Assembly: GCF_004340685.1 (NCBI RefSeq)
Contig: NZ_SLUN01000009.1
Span: 1-46,920, forward strand
DNA length: 46,920 nucleotides
DNA from: Hydrogenispora ethanolica
GTDB lineage: Bacteria > Bacillota > UBA4882 > UBA8346
Reading direction: 5' to 3'
In this document: piece by piece, positions 1 through 10,049 of the stretch
How positions within the stretch are numbered: position 1 is the stretch's first letter
Layout: every line of letters begins with the position of its first letter
The notes under the pieces: generated by a model
What the model was told of the DNA's origin: nothing
The model's database searches: none
Seen by the model: only the letters and a program-made list of their open reading frames with translations
Translations under genes and position numbers: made by a program

Positions 1-2
1 TA

Positions 3-196
3 AATCAAGTATTTTTAAAATCCAATTTCAATATTTCAGACCCTACTATCGACAAACAGTTAATTCTATTCGATTCTTAACCGGACAGTAGTGGATTAAA
101 ATATATAATCAATCGGGAACAGGTACGATTACTCTATTTTCGTATACCACTGATGGGAAGTGGGTTGCCTTTGGTGAAAAGCTTGATCTTTCTTCA
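3..196 (+). pseudogene. 5' part of the RHS gene, reading frame broken
   Basis: Protein-like sequence continues upstream of the first usable start of the RHS gene. From base 92 to 196, in the RHS frame, it reads WIKIYNQSGTGTITLFSYTT and onward, which joins smoothly to the downstream discoidin-like segment. A stop (TAG at 89) interrupts this frame. Bases 3-77 in another frame read SDPTIDKQLILFDS and then stop at 78. Moving through the third frame between 79 and 91 would reconnect the two pieces. The true gene therefore probably begins left of the window, and either carries two small indels near 78-92 or contains sequence errors there. Confidence 0.45.
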
Positions 197-3100
197 TTGC
201 CTAATGGATGGAATATTATTAACATTCCCGACTTGGTTACGCGAACAATCAAAATAAAAATTTACAACGATAGTAACGCTTATATCGGCGGTATTGCTGA
301 ATTGGAGTTATGGGGAAAAACATCCTTTTCCTACAAAAAGGCTATTCTTTTAGCGGAAAATGTAAGTGGGTCAGTTGCATTTAAAATAAATTTGGATCAA
401 AAGTGGGAAGATGCAAAACTATTTCTGATGACGAATAACGATTTAGAAGTCCTCTCACATACAAAGTTTGGTCTCATTATCAACGGAGAGATTATTACTC
501 CTAGAATTCAATGCCAAACAACGCCTATGGGAACGAGGGTGGTGTTTGATGTTCCTACCAATAAGTTGAGGCCAGGAGATAATTTTATAAATTTAAATAT
601 CGGAAATATCTCGGCCTCAGATATCCAATTTGTAACTACAGAAAATAACGGAACGCTTTCGATCTCGTCGGTTGTTGCCTCGGACATAGAGCTGAAAGAA
701 ATTTGCAATGGCCTTCGCTATTCAGGAAAATCCGCTTTAGTGGATACACTTGAGATAAATTTAAGTTCTATCGCAGTAATTGATGCTATTAAGCTGTATA
801 ACCTCTCATCAAACTCAATTAATGAAGTAAAGTTTTGGGTATGGGAAAATAATTATTGGATCCCGATTAATAGTCAACTATCCCCTAAGAACTGTTTTAC
901 ATTCCCCAATGGAACACCTCCTACTTCCAAATTGATGATTCAAGCACGGCCAGAATATATTGAAAGTTTATTAGAGGTTGAGGTTATAGGAAGTGAAGAA
1001 AGCCAAGGACCTCCTAAAGTGACGATCCTTGATCCCAGTGATAATTCTATTTTGGAATCGAGTAATTTTATTTTACAAGGATATGTGGACAATCCAAGAG
1101 CAATCGTTACTGTGGATAGCAAAAATGTTTTATTAAATGGTCATCATTTTAAAATACCTTTGGAATTTACAACTTCGGATATTAAGCAGACATTTACAAT
1201 ATCAGCGACGGATGAATGCGGTCTAAACGGTAAAACTTTCGTGACTTATTATAAAGGAGAACAAGGCAAACCGGAAATCACCTGTAATTTACCGGAAATA
1301 TTTTACGTGGGAAGCTCCGAAATCATTATCAATGGAACCGTCCGGTCAGCTTACAATGTTAAGATAAATTCCATTCAAATACCTCTACAAGCAGGCCAGT
1401 ATCGAACGAATTTAAACTTATTTGAGGGCGAAAATATCTTACAAATTGAAGCTCAAAATAGTTTTGGTTTATCAAGGCTTAAACGGCTGGTGATTTGTGA
1501 TTTAAACGCACCTGTTATCAAGCTGACTAAACCGGAACAAAAAGAACTCACAACCAGTTCCGATAAACTAATAATTCATGGTTTCTGTAAAGATGCAAGT
1601 CTAGTAGATTTATTCATTAATAAAGAGCCGAATAACATTCATGGAGACCAATTTGATTCGATCGTATCTCTTAACCCCGGTAAAAATAACATTGTAATCA
1701 CTGCTAAAGATGCTGTCGGGCATCAATCAGAAATACAAATTCATATCACAATGAAGTCACCTTTGAATGCCACCAGTACAAGCAGTCCGAAAGAGTTTTT
1801 TCAATCGATTGTCAGTAAATATTCAACGCCGCAAATTGCTCAGTCGCAATATAGCCCGTATAATTCTTATTTTAAGAACAACATTGAGGATGTTTCTTTA
1901 GCAAATGGTAGTTTAAGTGTTGAGGCCACTGATTTTACCTTGCTTGGAAGAGAAGGCATGGATTTGACTATCAAACGGATTTATAATTCAAAACTTGCCC
2001 AACAGGAGAAAATATACGAAAGTTTTCGTAAAAGATCGTTTCCAATTGATACTTTTGGCTATGACTGGTCCCTAAATATTCCATGGATTGAATATCTTAA
2101 AGATGTCATGTATTTACGGTTGCCAAACGGAGGTTTGAAAAAAGTTAGTTTTACCAATGGAAAGTTTATCTGTCATGAAGGAATTCATTTTACTTTTGAA
2201 GATCATCCTGAAGCAAACTCTTATGTATTAATAATGAAAAACGGAGTTAAATATGTTTTTGATCGAGGCGGCAAGGTAATTGAGCAATGGAGCCCAAGTG
2301 GGCAAAGCAAGATCAGTTATTCTTATAATGGTAGAGAAATCAGTAAGATTGTCGATTCGGTTAAACGGGAAATTGTATTTGGATATAAAACCGTGAGTTC
2401 AAAGCGCGTTATCAATACTATTCAGGTTGGAGACCGGGTATATCGTTATGAGTATAATAGTCCGGGGCTTCTTAAAGAATATCGTGATCCCCTCAATCGA
2501 ATAACATCCTATAGTTATATTAATAAAAACTTGAATTCAGGTACTGAGATTTTCTGGATTGATTATTATGGTAATGATGATGTTGTTGGTGAATATATCA
2601 ATTATAGTTTGGATTTATTGAAGGAAATAACTTATCCAACCACAGTAAAGTCTACTTATGATTATAACTTTATAAATCAATATAGCTGGAATAATTGGAT
2701 TGAAGAAGGTTGGATGATTGAAGACGTCCTAGACATAACATCAAGCTATTACGGTTATGCCATTACAGTAAAGCAACACCAAGTTGCTGATAAGATTGAA
2801 TTGTATGATTATGAAACAAATAATCAATTCGGTTCTATGGAGGATGGAACTTTTGTACCAAGCTATACTTTTATTGATTATGTCGGAGTTAGTTGCGGGG
2901 AAAAAACTCGAAGACAGATAAATCTTCATATTTATAAAGATAAAAATGGTTACTACGGTTACGACGCTTTGGGAGAGTATCCAAAAATCGACCAATATAT
3001 AACTTCTCTACCTCTGCAGTATATTATCAATTATTTCGACGACGAGATATATTTTGAGTATGACTTAGCTACACAGTGCCTTAAATCAGAAATACATTCT

Positions 3101-6100
3101 CCATCGGGTTTCGAAGAGGCATATTCTAAAAAATACAAAACTGATGAGTGGGGAAATATATTGGAATATAGCTGGGTGGAATATTATGGCGATAATTATG
3201 TTGAACAGTATTTATATCATCCTCATTCAACAATTAAAGACTTAATTGATACGAAAACAGTGGAAAACTTTAATCCGGTAACTCAGCAAACTACTGTTAT
3301 TACGACTACATATACATATAATGATGCTATCGGAAAACCGGAGACGATTCATATCAGTGATGAGACAAAAATTTTGGTAACCAGTTATACTTACTACTCG
3401 AATGGTAATTTGAAGACGAAAACAGAACCGAACGGCCTAATCACCGAATATTTTTATGATATCAATGAAGCATTTTTGTCAAGAAAAACAGCTTACCAAG
3501 TAAAAGATGCCGACGGTAATGCAAAAAACATTACCAGTCAGTATGGCTATAATCAATATGGGATGAAAGAATGGGAAATGGACTCGCGAGGGTATGTTAC
3601 CTGGTATTTATATGATAATTTAGATCGAATAGTCAAGGTTATTTTTCCTGATGACAACGATGTACCGTTTTCAACCGTTAATAAGTTTCAAACTGAAAAT
3701 CCTTTTCAGGAATATATATTCAATGATGCTCAAAACACCTGTGATTATTACAATGAAAATCGCCAACAAACTCGATTTATTTTTGATGGACTAGGCCGTT
3801 TAATAAACAAAACAGAATTTCTACGTGATCAAAGTGGTTCTATCCGTGAAGCCACAACGATGTATGGGCGGGATGAGTTTGGTCGAATCACTAGAGTAGT
3901 CAGTCCATTGGGGGTAAATACCGATACCGCGGATGCTCATACTACCTGGTACGAATATGATGGACTTGATCGAGTTACGAAAATAATTTTCCCAGGAGAA
4001 GAGCCGGGTTCGAAGACGAATTATGCCAAGATTGATTATAGTATAGAAGACTGGTGGGGGACAATTGAAACAATCATAGACGAAAATGGTGGAAAAGTAA
4101 AAATAAGTAAAGACTGGAACGGTAATATATTCAATGTTATCCAAGATTGCAAATATGGCGATGGTATAGAAACCTATACATGGAACTATGAATATGATTC
4201 CTTGGGCAATACAGTATATATTAAGGATCCTTACGGGGAAACCACCCAGGAATATGATGCTTGGGGTCATTTGGTGAAAATAAAAAAACCGACAGTTACC
4301 GGTTCACTAGTAAAACCGGGAACAGTTGATAAAAACATCCTACGCGCGCCCGAGTCAGTTACTCCCGTAATAAAATTTGAATACGATCTGATGGGGAATC
4401 TTGTTACTGAAATTAGCGCCAATGGAAATATCGAGACGGGAACTAATCCGGATAATTATAAAATAAAGTACGAGTATGATCAGTTAAACCGTTTAATTCA
4501 GACATCTTTCAAAACGACTCGAAAAGATGTTCAGACCAATACGGTTCAAATTAAAACATCCATAACAAAAAATTATTACGATGCAAACGGCAATAAAATC
4601 ACTACTCGAATTATCATGGATCCCAACGATGGAAGCAGGGATAAAGTAAACGAGTATGTGTATTCCGCTCGTAATTGGTTATTGAGTGAAAAAGATCCTC
4701 TCGGTAACATTACTCAATACCGGTACGACCCAGTAGGAAATAAAATTGCCGTCATCGATCCGCGAAATGGTGAAAATGCACCGGTTATTTGGTATCGTTT
4801 TGCTGAGAATCAATTAATATTGGAAGATCCGCGAAGCAATAAAACCTTCACGACATGGTATCTTTATGATGATGTTAACCGTTTATACCGGGTCGTTCAG
4901 CCGGACACCACTCCCCCGGTCAACCCTTTTGCCGGCATGCCAAGCTATGATAATCCTTATACGGAGATTACATTTGATTTAGTGGGGAATAAACTAACGG
5001 AACGGGATCCGAATGGCTTGATACTTTCCTATGAGTATTTTCCTCGCAATTGGTTGAAGAGTGTTTCGGACCCCAGAGGAATCCGTCAATTTTTTAAATA
5101 TGACAAGGTTGGAAATCAAACAGAAGTTCACACCCGGGTTCAGGATAACGTTTATATGGGGACGAGGCGGATCTGTGATAGCTTGGGCAGGCTACGCCGG
5201 ATCATCAACCCGAATATGAATATCGTTGACTATGAATATGATGCCTTTGGTAAAACTACGCGGATAATAACCAATAATGGGCATCCGATAACCACGAAAT
5301 ATGTATATAATAAGTTGGGCTGGCTTATTGAGACGCAAAATGCGTTATCCAACAAGATTCTATATCGATATGATTTAAACGGCAACCAAGTTGCCGTCAT
5401 ATCGCCGAATAACCTTTATCAAATCAATCTCTATGATGAGCGGGATCGATTGATTGAAAGGGTAGACTCGTTAGGGAGATCTGAAAAGTATAATTATGAT
5501 CTGAGCGGCAATGTCGAATTGGTATTGGACCGCCGGGGAACATTGAGGAGCTATAGCTACAATAAAAACAATCAATTACAACAGTTGAGCTTAAAAGGAA
5601 AGGATACCTCGGTCTTTACCATCCAATATCAATATGATAAGGCCGGCAACCGTCTGAGGGTTATGGATAGCTGTAATCCGGCCAATACAATTATTTACAA
5701 TGACGGTGTATACGATCCTTCCAACAGAATCAATTCAATGTTATGGCAATTTGATGGTCAAACATACCGCACTGAATATAGTTATAACAAAGCCGGGCAA
5801 TTAACTGGTATTAAATACCCGGAAGCCACCGAAAAAATCATTTATCAATATAACCAATATAATGAAATTGAAGAGGTCAAAGGTTTTACGAAGCCAAAAG
5901 GGATTGCGCTGAATATTGACGGTACCCTAAAGAGAATCCTGTATAACAATGGGTTGAGCGGATCTTTTGCCTACGATGAGAATCGCGGGTTAAAAGAATT
6001 AAAGGTGAATAACGGTTCGTCGGATATTCTAGATATAAACTTTGCCTACGATAAGCGACGAAATATTACCGGTATTCGTAATGAGGTCACCAAACGGAAT

Positions 6101-8377
6101 ATCGTTTATAATTACGATGATGTCGATCAGTTAATCGGTTACACTCAAACCGGCAATGTTGTCGAGAGCAACCCGGCTAACGGAGCGGCAGGTTTAAAAG
6201 AGAATGATTTTTCGGGAAGAAACCAATTGAACTTCGAGTTGGACCCTTCAGCCATTATCAACCTGGATTATAAGTCATCGAGCATTGGGTTGGACTTTGG
6301 TTTTGAGATCTCTGACATCAAAAAGATTAAACTGGTACCTGACAGTTCTCATGTGGGACATCGTTTATCCCGGGAATCGTTTGAACTTCTTACTTCCGCG
6401 GACAATTCCAATTATACATATATCCCAAACGAACAATGGGATTTCAAAAAGAACTCCGACGGAACGATGGAATTTGATTTAAAAAACCCGGTATCCGCGC
6501 GATTTTTTAAAGTTCACGTTCTTTACGACGAACGGGACGAGGATTTTAACGCGAAATATAGCGCCTCTTTTTTGAACGAGCTTTCCAAGATACTCTTGGT
6601 GTACAGGGCTCCGAGCCTTTCGAAAGATGAGTACCATTATGACGCCAATGGAAACCGAAGCGAAAAGGTTCTGATAGTCGACGGATCATCGGCCACGGTT
6701 CACTATGAATATTATCCCGGTAGTAATTTGTTAAAGAAGGACGGGAAATATGCTTATGTTTACGATGAGGCGGGAAATTTAGTTGAAAAGGGTAATCGAT
6801 ATACCGAAAGCAACGGTAATATCATTTTTACCACCAATGGCGCGGGAGTTGAATATTGGAAGTTCACTTATGATTTACTCAATCGTTTGGTCAAGGTCGA
6901 TAAAAACGGTTTGGTCGTTGAGTACACTTATAACCCGTTAGGACAAAGAGTCAGTAAATGTATTGATGGAGTAAAGACCCGTTACGTTTTTGAAGGAACC
7001 GAACCTATCTTAGAGAAAAGATCCGATGGTATTACTAGGTCTTATATCTATGCCGTAGGGAAACATTTAGCCCGAGTCGATGGGCCGATCGGCAGTGGGA
7101 CGCCAGTTTATTACTACCATACCGACCAGATTGGTTCAATCAAAGCGATTACCAACCAAAGCGGGCAGATGGTTTGGAGCGCCGAATATAAACCTTTTGG
7201 CGGCATTGCGATTGAGCAGAATACCATCGAGGAAAGCCACCGGTTCACCGGTAAAGAATACGATGCGGATGTGAGTCTATATTACTTCAACGCGAGATGG
7301 TATGATCCGGAGCTGGGAAGATTTGTGGCGGAGGATCCCGCCCGGGATGGGACTAACTGGTACGTTTATGGAGTCAATAACCCATTAATCAATACTGATT
7401 CCACTGGAATGATACATCAGGACGAAGATGGAAATTGGGATTATGATGACTGGGATTACGAATGGAATTATGATTATGATTGTTACAACTTCTGGGTTTA
7501 TAACGATGATTTCTTTTCTTATGGTTCTAACGGTGGTTGGTGGAATGATATCGCAAAACTAAATGCGGCTTGGGACTTCTTAGGGGCTGTAGATTTTGAT
7601 TCCCAAAACATTTCCGGTAGAAGGAAGTGGGTTACAGACAAAGGATATTACATTCCTTACTATGAAAGTCGTAGGGTGCAAACCATCCAAGGAAAAATGG
7701 GTATTGATGTTACCGGATGGTATGATGATCAGACGGCAATAGCAGTCGGCACACTACAGGATATGTATGGAGTTAAGAACGCCAGGGATTCGGTTTTTGG
7801 TCTTAATAGTTGGCGTGCAATGGATTCGATTAGTAACAGCCAGGATCATTCAGGGAAGTATCATGAATTCTATCAGGAGTACAATCTAAGAGTAGCCGAG
7901 GCAAGATGGCGGGAATTTCTAGGAGATTTATTAGTAAATGCGGCGATCTTTGGCGGAGGGAAGGCTTTACTTTCAAAATTACTTCCTGAAGCAGCTGTAA
8001 CCCAAACCGGAAATGCTATTAATATCTCAACGGCTGGATTATCAGCTGAAGAGGCAGCAGCTATCAGAGCGTATGCACGAGGGGCAAATCAATATATCGA
8101 GCAAGCAGGCCCGCAAGTTATTAAATCAACTGCCGGACAATTAAGAAGGGATGCATCTGCTGCGGCACAAATAGAAAGGTTACGAGCTTCACGTGCTGGT
8201 CAACCTTATATCGGCCAAGTAGGACATGTTCCTGATACTGCAATTTCAGGCTCGGCAATACCACCTATGGGATGGCTTGATATGCCGGGAGTGTCTAATC
8301 AAGTTGTGGGTGGAGTACTTGGAAGTAGAGTTGGGCAAACAATAAAAGTTATATTAGTTGATGGGGTGAAACAATGA
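197..8377 (+). CDS. Giant RHS/YD-repeat protein with variable C-terminal toxin-like tip
   Basis: The 2726-residue frame opens at a TTG that is probably not the native start. Order seen: a discoidin/F5-8C-like beta segment (about 1-45); Ig-like or glucodextranase-like beta modules (about 270-520, with VTILDPSDNSIL and APVIKLTKP); then a long run of YD repeats (about 590-2300, many of the type YxYDxxGNxxxxxDPxG). The RHS-associated core follows at about 2303-2405 (YYHTDQIGSIKAITN, FTGKEYDADVSLYYFNARWY). The tip after residue 2405 has a Tyr/Asp/Trp-rich stretch, a segment resembling a peptidoglycan-binding domain (about 2485-2545, TGWYDDQTAIAVGTLQ), and an alanine-rich end with GQVGHVPDTAISG and MGWLDMPGVSNQ. 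RHS proteins form a shell around a C-terminal polymorphic toxin; I cannot name this toxin's chemistry. A SUKH immunity gene overlaps the stop codon. The gene is AT-rich, unlike the rest of the window. Confidence 0.9.
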   Translation: MPNGWNIINIPDLVTRTIKIKIYNDSNAYIGGIAELELWGKTSFSYKKAILLAENVSGSVAFKINLDQKWEDAKLFLMTNNDLEVLSHTKFGLIINGEIITPRIQCQTTPMGTRVVFDVPTNKLRPGDNFINLNIGNISASDIQFVTTENNGTLSISSVVASDIELKEICNGLRYSGKSALVDTLEINLSSIAVIDAIKLYNLSSNSINEVKFWVWENNYWIPINSQLSPKNCFTFPNGTPPTSKLMIQARPEYIESLLEVEVIGSEESQGPPKVTILDPSDNSILESSNFILQGYVDNPRAIVTVDSKNVLLNGHHFKIPLEFTTSDIKQTFTISATDECGLNGKTFVTYYKGEQGKPEITCNLPEIFYVGSSEIIINGTVRSAYNVKINSIQIPLQAGQYRTNLNLFEGENILQIEAQNSFGLSRLKRLVICDLNAPVIKLTKPEQKELTTSSDKLIIHGFCKDASLVDLFINKEPNNIHGDQFDSIVSLNPGKNNIVITAKDAVGHQSEIQIHITMKSPLNATSTSSPKEFFQSIVSKYSTPQIAQSQYSPYNSYFKNNIEDVSLANGSLSVEATDFTLLGREGMDLTIKRIYNSKLAQQEKIYESFRKRSFPIDTFGYDWSLNIPWIEYLKDVMYLRLPNGGLKKVSFTNGKFICHEGIHFTFEDHPEANSYVLIMKNGVKYVFDRGGKVIEQWSPSGQSKISYSYNGREISKIVDSVKREIVFGYKTVSSKRVINTIQVGDRVYRYEYNSPGLLKEYRDPLNRITSYSYINKNLNSGTEIFWIDYYGNDDVVGEYINYSLDLLKEITYPTTVKSTYDYNFINQYSWNNWIEEGWMIEDVLDITSSYYGYAITVKQHQVADKIELYDYETNNQFGSMEDGTFVPSYTFIDYVGVSCGEKTRRQINLHIYKDKNGYYGYDALGEYPKIDQYITSLPLQYIINYFDDEIYFEYDLATQCLKSEIHSPSGFEEAYSKKYKTDEWGNILEYSWVEYYGDNYVEQYLYHPHSTIKDLIDTKTVENFNPVTQQTTVITTTYTYNDAIGKPETIHISDETKILVTSYTYYSNGNLKTKTEPNGLITEYFYDINEAFLSRKTAYQVKDADGNAKNITSQYGYNQYGMKEWEMDSRGYVTWYLYDNLDRIVKVIFPDDNDVPFSTVNKFQTENPFQEYIFNDAQNTCDYYNENRQQTRFIFDGLGRLINKTEFLRDQSGSIREATTMYGRDEFGRITRVVSPLGVNTDTADAHTTWYEYDGLDRVTKIIFPGEEPGSKTNYAKIDYSIEDWWGTIETIIDENGGKVKISKDWNGNIFNVIQDCKYGDGIETYTWNYEYDSLGNTVYIKDPYGETTQEYDAWGHLVKIKKPTVTGSLVKPGTVDKNILRAPESVTPVIKFEYDLMGNLVTEISANGNIETGTNPDNYKIKYEYDQLNRLIQTSFKTTRKDVQTNTVQIKTSITKNYYDANGNKITTRIIMDPNDGSRDKVNEYVYSARNWLLSEKDPLGNITQYRYDPVGNKIAVIDPRNGENAPVIWYRFAENQLILEDPRSNKTFTTWYLYDDVNRLYRVVQPDTTPPVNPFAGMPSYDNPYTEITFDLVGNKLTERDPNGLILSYEYFPRNWLKSVSDPRGIRQFFKYDKVGNQTEVHTRVQDNVYMGTRRICDSLGRLRRIINPNMNIVDYEYDAFGKTTRIITNNGHPITTKYVYNKLGWLIETQNALSNKILYRYDLNGNQVAVISPNNLYQINLYDERDRLIERVDSLGRSEKYNYDLSGNVELVLDRRGTLRSYSYNKNNQLQQLSLKGKDTSVFTIQYQYDKAGNRLRVMDSCNPANTIIYNDGVYDPSNRINSMLWQFDGQTYRTEYSYNKAGQLTGIKYPEATEKIIYQYNQYNEIEEVKGFTKPKGIALNIDGTLKRILYNNGLSGSFAYDENRGLKELKVNNGSSDILDINFAYDKRRNITGIRNEVTKRNIVYNYDDVDQLIGYTQTGNVVESNPANGAAGLKENDFSGRNQLNFELDPSAIINLDYKSSSIGLDFGFEISDIKKIKLVPDSSHVGHRLSRESFELLTSADNSNYTYIPNEQWDFKKNSDGTMEFDLKNPVSARFFKVHVLYDERDEDFNAKYSASFLNELSKILLVYRAPSLSKDEYHYDANGNRSEKVLIVDGSSATVHYEYYPGSNLLKKDGKYAYVYDEAGNLVEKGNRYTESNGNIIFTTNGAGVEYWKFTYDLLNRLVKVDKNGLVVEYTYNPLGQRVSKCIDGVKTRYVFEGTEPILEKRSDGITRSYIYAVGKHLARVDGPIGSGTPVYYYHTDQIGSIKAITNQSGQMVWSAEYKPFGGIAIEQNTIEESHRFTGKEYDADVSLYYFNARWYDPELGRFVAEDPARDGTNWYVYGVNNPLINTDSTGMIHQDEDGNWDYDDWDYEWNYDYDCYNFWVYNDDFFSYGSNGGWWNDIAKLNAAWDFLGAVDFDSQNISGRRKWVTDKGYYIPYYESRRVQTIQGKMGIDVTGWYDDQTAIAVGTLQDMYGVKNARDSVFGLNSWRAMDSISNSQDHSGKYHEFYQEYNLRVAEARWREFLGDLLVNAAIFGGGKALLSKLLPEAAVTQTGNAINISTAGLSAEEAAAIRAYARGANQYIEQAGPQVIKSTAGQLRRDASAAAQIERLRASRAGQPYIGQVGHVPDTAISGSAIPPMGWLDMPGVSNQVVGGVLGSRVGQTIKVILVDGVKQ
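7126..7711 (+). repeat. RHS core/tip segment, parent copy of the displaced cassette
   Basis: This part of the RHS gene is closely repeated at 9103-9676. Identity is very high over the core (GSIKAITNQ, EQNTIEESHRFTGKEY) and falls gradually through the tip start (HQDEDGNW against HQDADGNW; GYYIPYYESRRVQ against GCYIPYYESRWVQ), ending at MGI. Both copies begin exactly at CCAGATTGGTTCAATCAAAG. Confidence 0.9.
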
Positions 8378-9087
8378 CAGTAGATATGATGATTAATGAA
8401 TTAAAAAAATTTTCATCCACAAGGCTATATTTCGGTGCAACAGACAAACTTGTACGGAACATAGAAGAAAAAAATATATGGCTACCCCAAAAACACCAGG
8501 AACTACTTGCCTATAGCAACGGGATAGAAGTGTATGGGGGGTATTTCAGATTATTTGGGCTAGATCCCAAAAACGATTTAGAAATGATAAACTGGAATGA
8601 TTACCAGAAATGGAAATTTGCTTGGTTGGATAAAGTTGCTGATTTCTGGTGTTTCGGGGAGACAGCTTGGGGAGATCAGTACGCATATCGTTATGATGAA
8701 CTTCTTAAAGGCAATTCATCAAAGGTTTATTTTCTATATGCTGCAACCATGGAAGCAGAAATGATTTGTAATGATTTTGAGGAATTTTTTGAGAAAGAGT
8801 TTTTACGATGTGCAATTGCACCTTATGATGTAATGATATCGATAGCTAGAAAGCGGTTAGGTGATCTCGATAATCGTTTTCATATTGTGTATAATCCATC
8901 GCTACTATTGGGTGGTCATGAAGAGATTGAGAATGTGATGAAATTACCTGCAACTACAGCGATGATATTTAATGGAGATCTTGCCACACAGCTTACTAAT
9001 GAGCCGATGGAACGTGCTGTTAAAGAAATTCAAATATACCAAGATGAAAGAGGACGGAATCGAATACGAGTAATATGGGCTAAATGA
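8374..9087 (+). CDS. SUKH (SMI1/KNR4) family immunity protein
   Basis: The 237-residue protein overlaps the RHS stop codon by 4 bp (ATGA), so translation is probably coupled. Residues 35-60 (LPQKHQELLAYSNGIEV, then GGYFRLFGL) fit the SMI1/KNR4 pattern of a proline-started helix, a hydrophobic helix ending in NG, and a following strand. It is rich in Trp, Asp and Glu and has no signal peptide, so it should be cytoplasmic. SUKH proteins are the commonest immunity partners of RHS and related polymorphic toxins, and this one should bind and neutralise the tip encoded just upstream. The family call rests on the N-terminal half; the C-terminal 100 residues show no motif I recognise. Confidence 0.8.
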   Translation: MTVDMMINELKKFSSTRLYFGATDKLVRNIEEKNIWLPQKHQELLAYSNGIEVYGGYFRLFGLDPKNDLEMINWNDYQKWKFAWLDKVADFWCFGETAWGDQYAYRYDELLKGNSSKVYFLYAATMEAEMICNDFEEFFEKEFLRCAIAPYDVMISIARKRLGDLDNRFHIVYNPSLLLGGHEEIENVMKLPATTAMIFNGDLATQLTNEPMERAVKEIQIYQDERGRNRIRVIWAK

Positions 9088-9102
9088 AGAGTGGCAAAGA
9101 GC

Positions 9103-9754
9103 CCAGATTGGTTCAATCAAAGCGATTACCAACCAAGGCGGTCAGATGGTTTGGAACGCCGAATATAAACCTTTTGACGGCATTACGATTGAGCAGAATA
9201 CCATCGAGGAAAGCCACCGGTTTACCGGTAAAGAATACAATGCGGATGTGGGTCTATATTATTTCAACGCGAGATGGTATGATCTGGAGCTGGGAAGATT
9301 TGTGGCGGGGGATCCCGCCCAGGATGGGACTAACTGGTATGGGTATTGTGAAAACACACCGCTGACAAGAAACGATCCCAAGGGTACTGTACATCAAGAT
9401 GCCGATGGCAATTGGAAAACTGACGATTGGGATTTCGAATGGGACGATTTTTACGATTGTTACAAGTTCTGGCTTTATAATGACGCCTTCTTCGCGTATG
9501 GCCCCCATGGCGGATGGTGGAGGGTCCCCGAAAGAAGTCATATTGCGGAGACCTTCCTAACATCGGTCGATTTTAGGTGGAGAGAAAATTGGGTTCGAGC
9601 CAGTGGATGCTACATTCCATACTATGAAAGTCGATGGGTTCAAATGATCCACTCGGTAATGGGTATAGTTGACTCAACGCCGCGCGTTCGGGGCAATCCG
9701 GAAGGATGCTACGGCCGTCGCGGCGTTTCTTGTTATCCCATACTTGGATGGTGA
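9103..9754 (+). pseudogene. Orphan RHS core and tip cassette
   Basis: This is a truncated second copy of RHS core plus tip, beginning 15 bases after the immunity stop. It reads QIGSIKAITNQGGQMVWNAE through the core and into a tip beginning HQDADGNWKTDD. Similarity to the parent copy ends near 9676, after which the frame runs through unrelated sequence to a stop at 9754. It has no start codon or ribosome site of its own at the repeat edge; the first internal ATG lies inside the core. Such promoterless cassettes are typical of RHS loci and are thought to be displaced old tips left by recombination in the core. It lacks a complete toxin end and has no following immunity gene, so it is probably not functional. 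Confidence 0.8.
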
Positions 9755-9881
9755 TGCCCGTCCCCAGGCACACGGCAACGATCAACGCATCCGCAATGGA
9801 ATGCGAAAAATAGAAAATATGATGCAAAAAATCTCAATATGATTGTAAGAGTTTGCCGCAAAAAATGCTATCCTAGATCAT

Positions 9882-9900
9882 AAGTTCAAGCGCTGAACTT
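9882..9900. promoter_or_regulatory. Inverted repeat upstream of the TonB-dependent receptor
   Basis: AAGTTCA-N5-TGAACTT has perfect 7-bp arms, 150 bp before the receptor start. It resembles the palindrome at 9949 in its AAGTT...AACTT ends. No run of T follows, so an operator is more likely than a terminator. No convincing -35/-10 pair could be assigned nearby. Confidence 0.5.
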
Positions 9901-9948
9901 AAGAGTTTATGGTGCTATGTTAACGCCAAAGGGGCTCGCTCGGTTTAT

Positions 9949-9968
9949 AAGTTAGTCTTGGCTAACTT
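9949..9968. promoter_or_regulatory. Putative iron operator, copy 1 (AAGTTAG-N6-CTAACTT)
   Basis: AAGTTAGTCTTGGCTAACTT has perfect 7-bp arms, 82 bp before the receptor start. The same arms with the same spacing form the perfect palindrome at 16069-16088, before the permease operon. Sharing by the two halves of one iron-uptake locus suggests a common repressor. The arms carry the TTAG...CTAA ends seen in DtxR/MntR-type sites and do not look like a classic Fur box. Confidence 0.65.
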
Positions 9969-10049
9969 ACGAGTGGGGCGAATGAAAGCAGAGCTGAGAA
10001 TGGGTTCGCTTTTAAAAATAGTTCGGAATAAAAAGAGAGGAGAATCAAA

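Noticed and set aside
9690-9827. Minus-strand frame with ADALIVAVCLGTG, possibly the start of a DDE transposase
   Set aside because: The resemblance to IS4-type transposase starts is from memory and covers only about 15 residues; no inverted repeats or further fragments were found.
9901-10049. Cobalamin or other riboswitch before the TonB-dependent receptor
   Set aside because: The conserved cobalamin box sequences are not present, and the esterases suggest a siderophore ligand.
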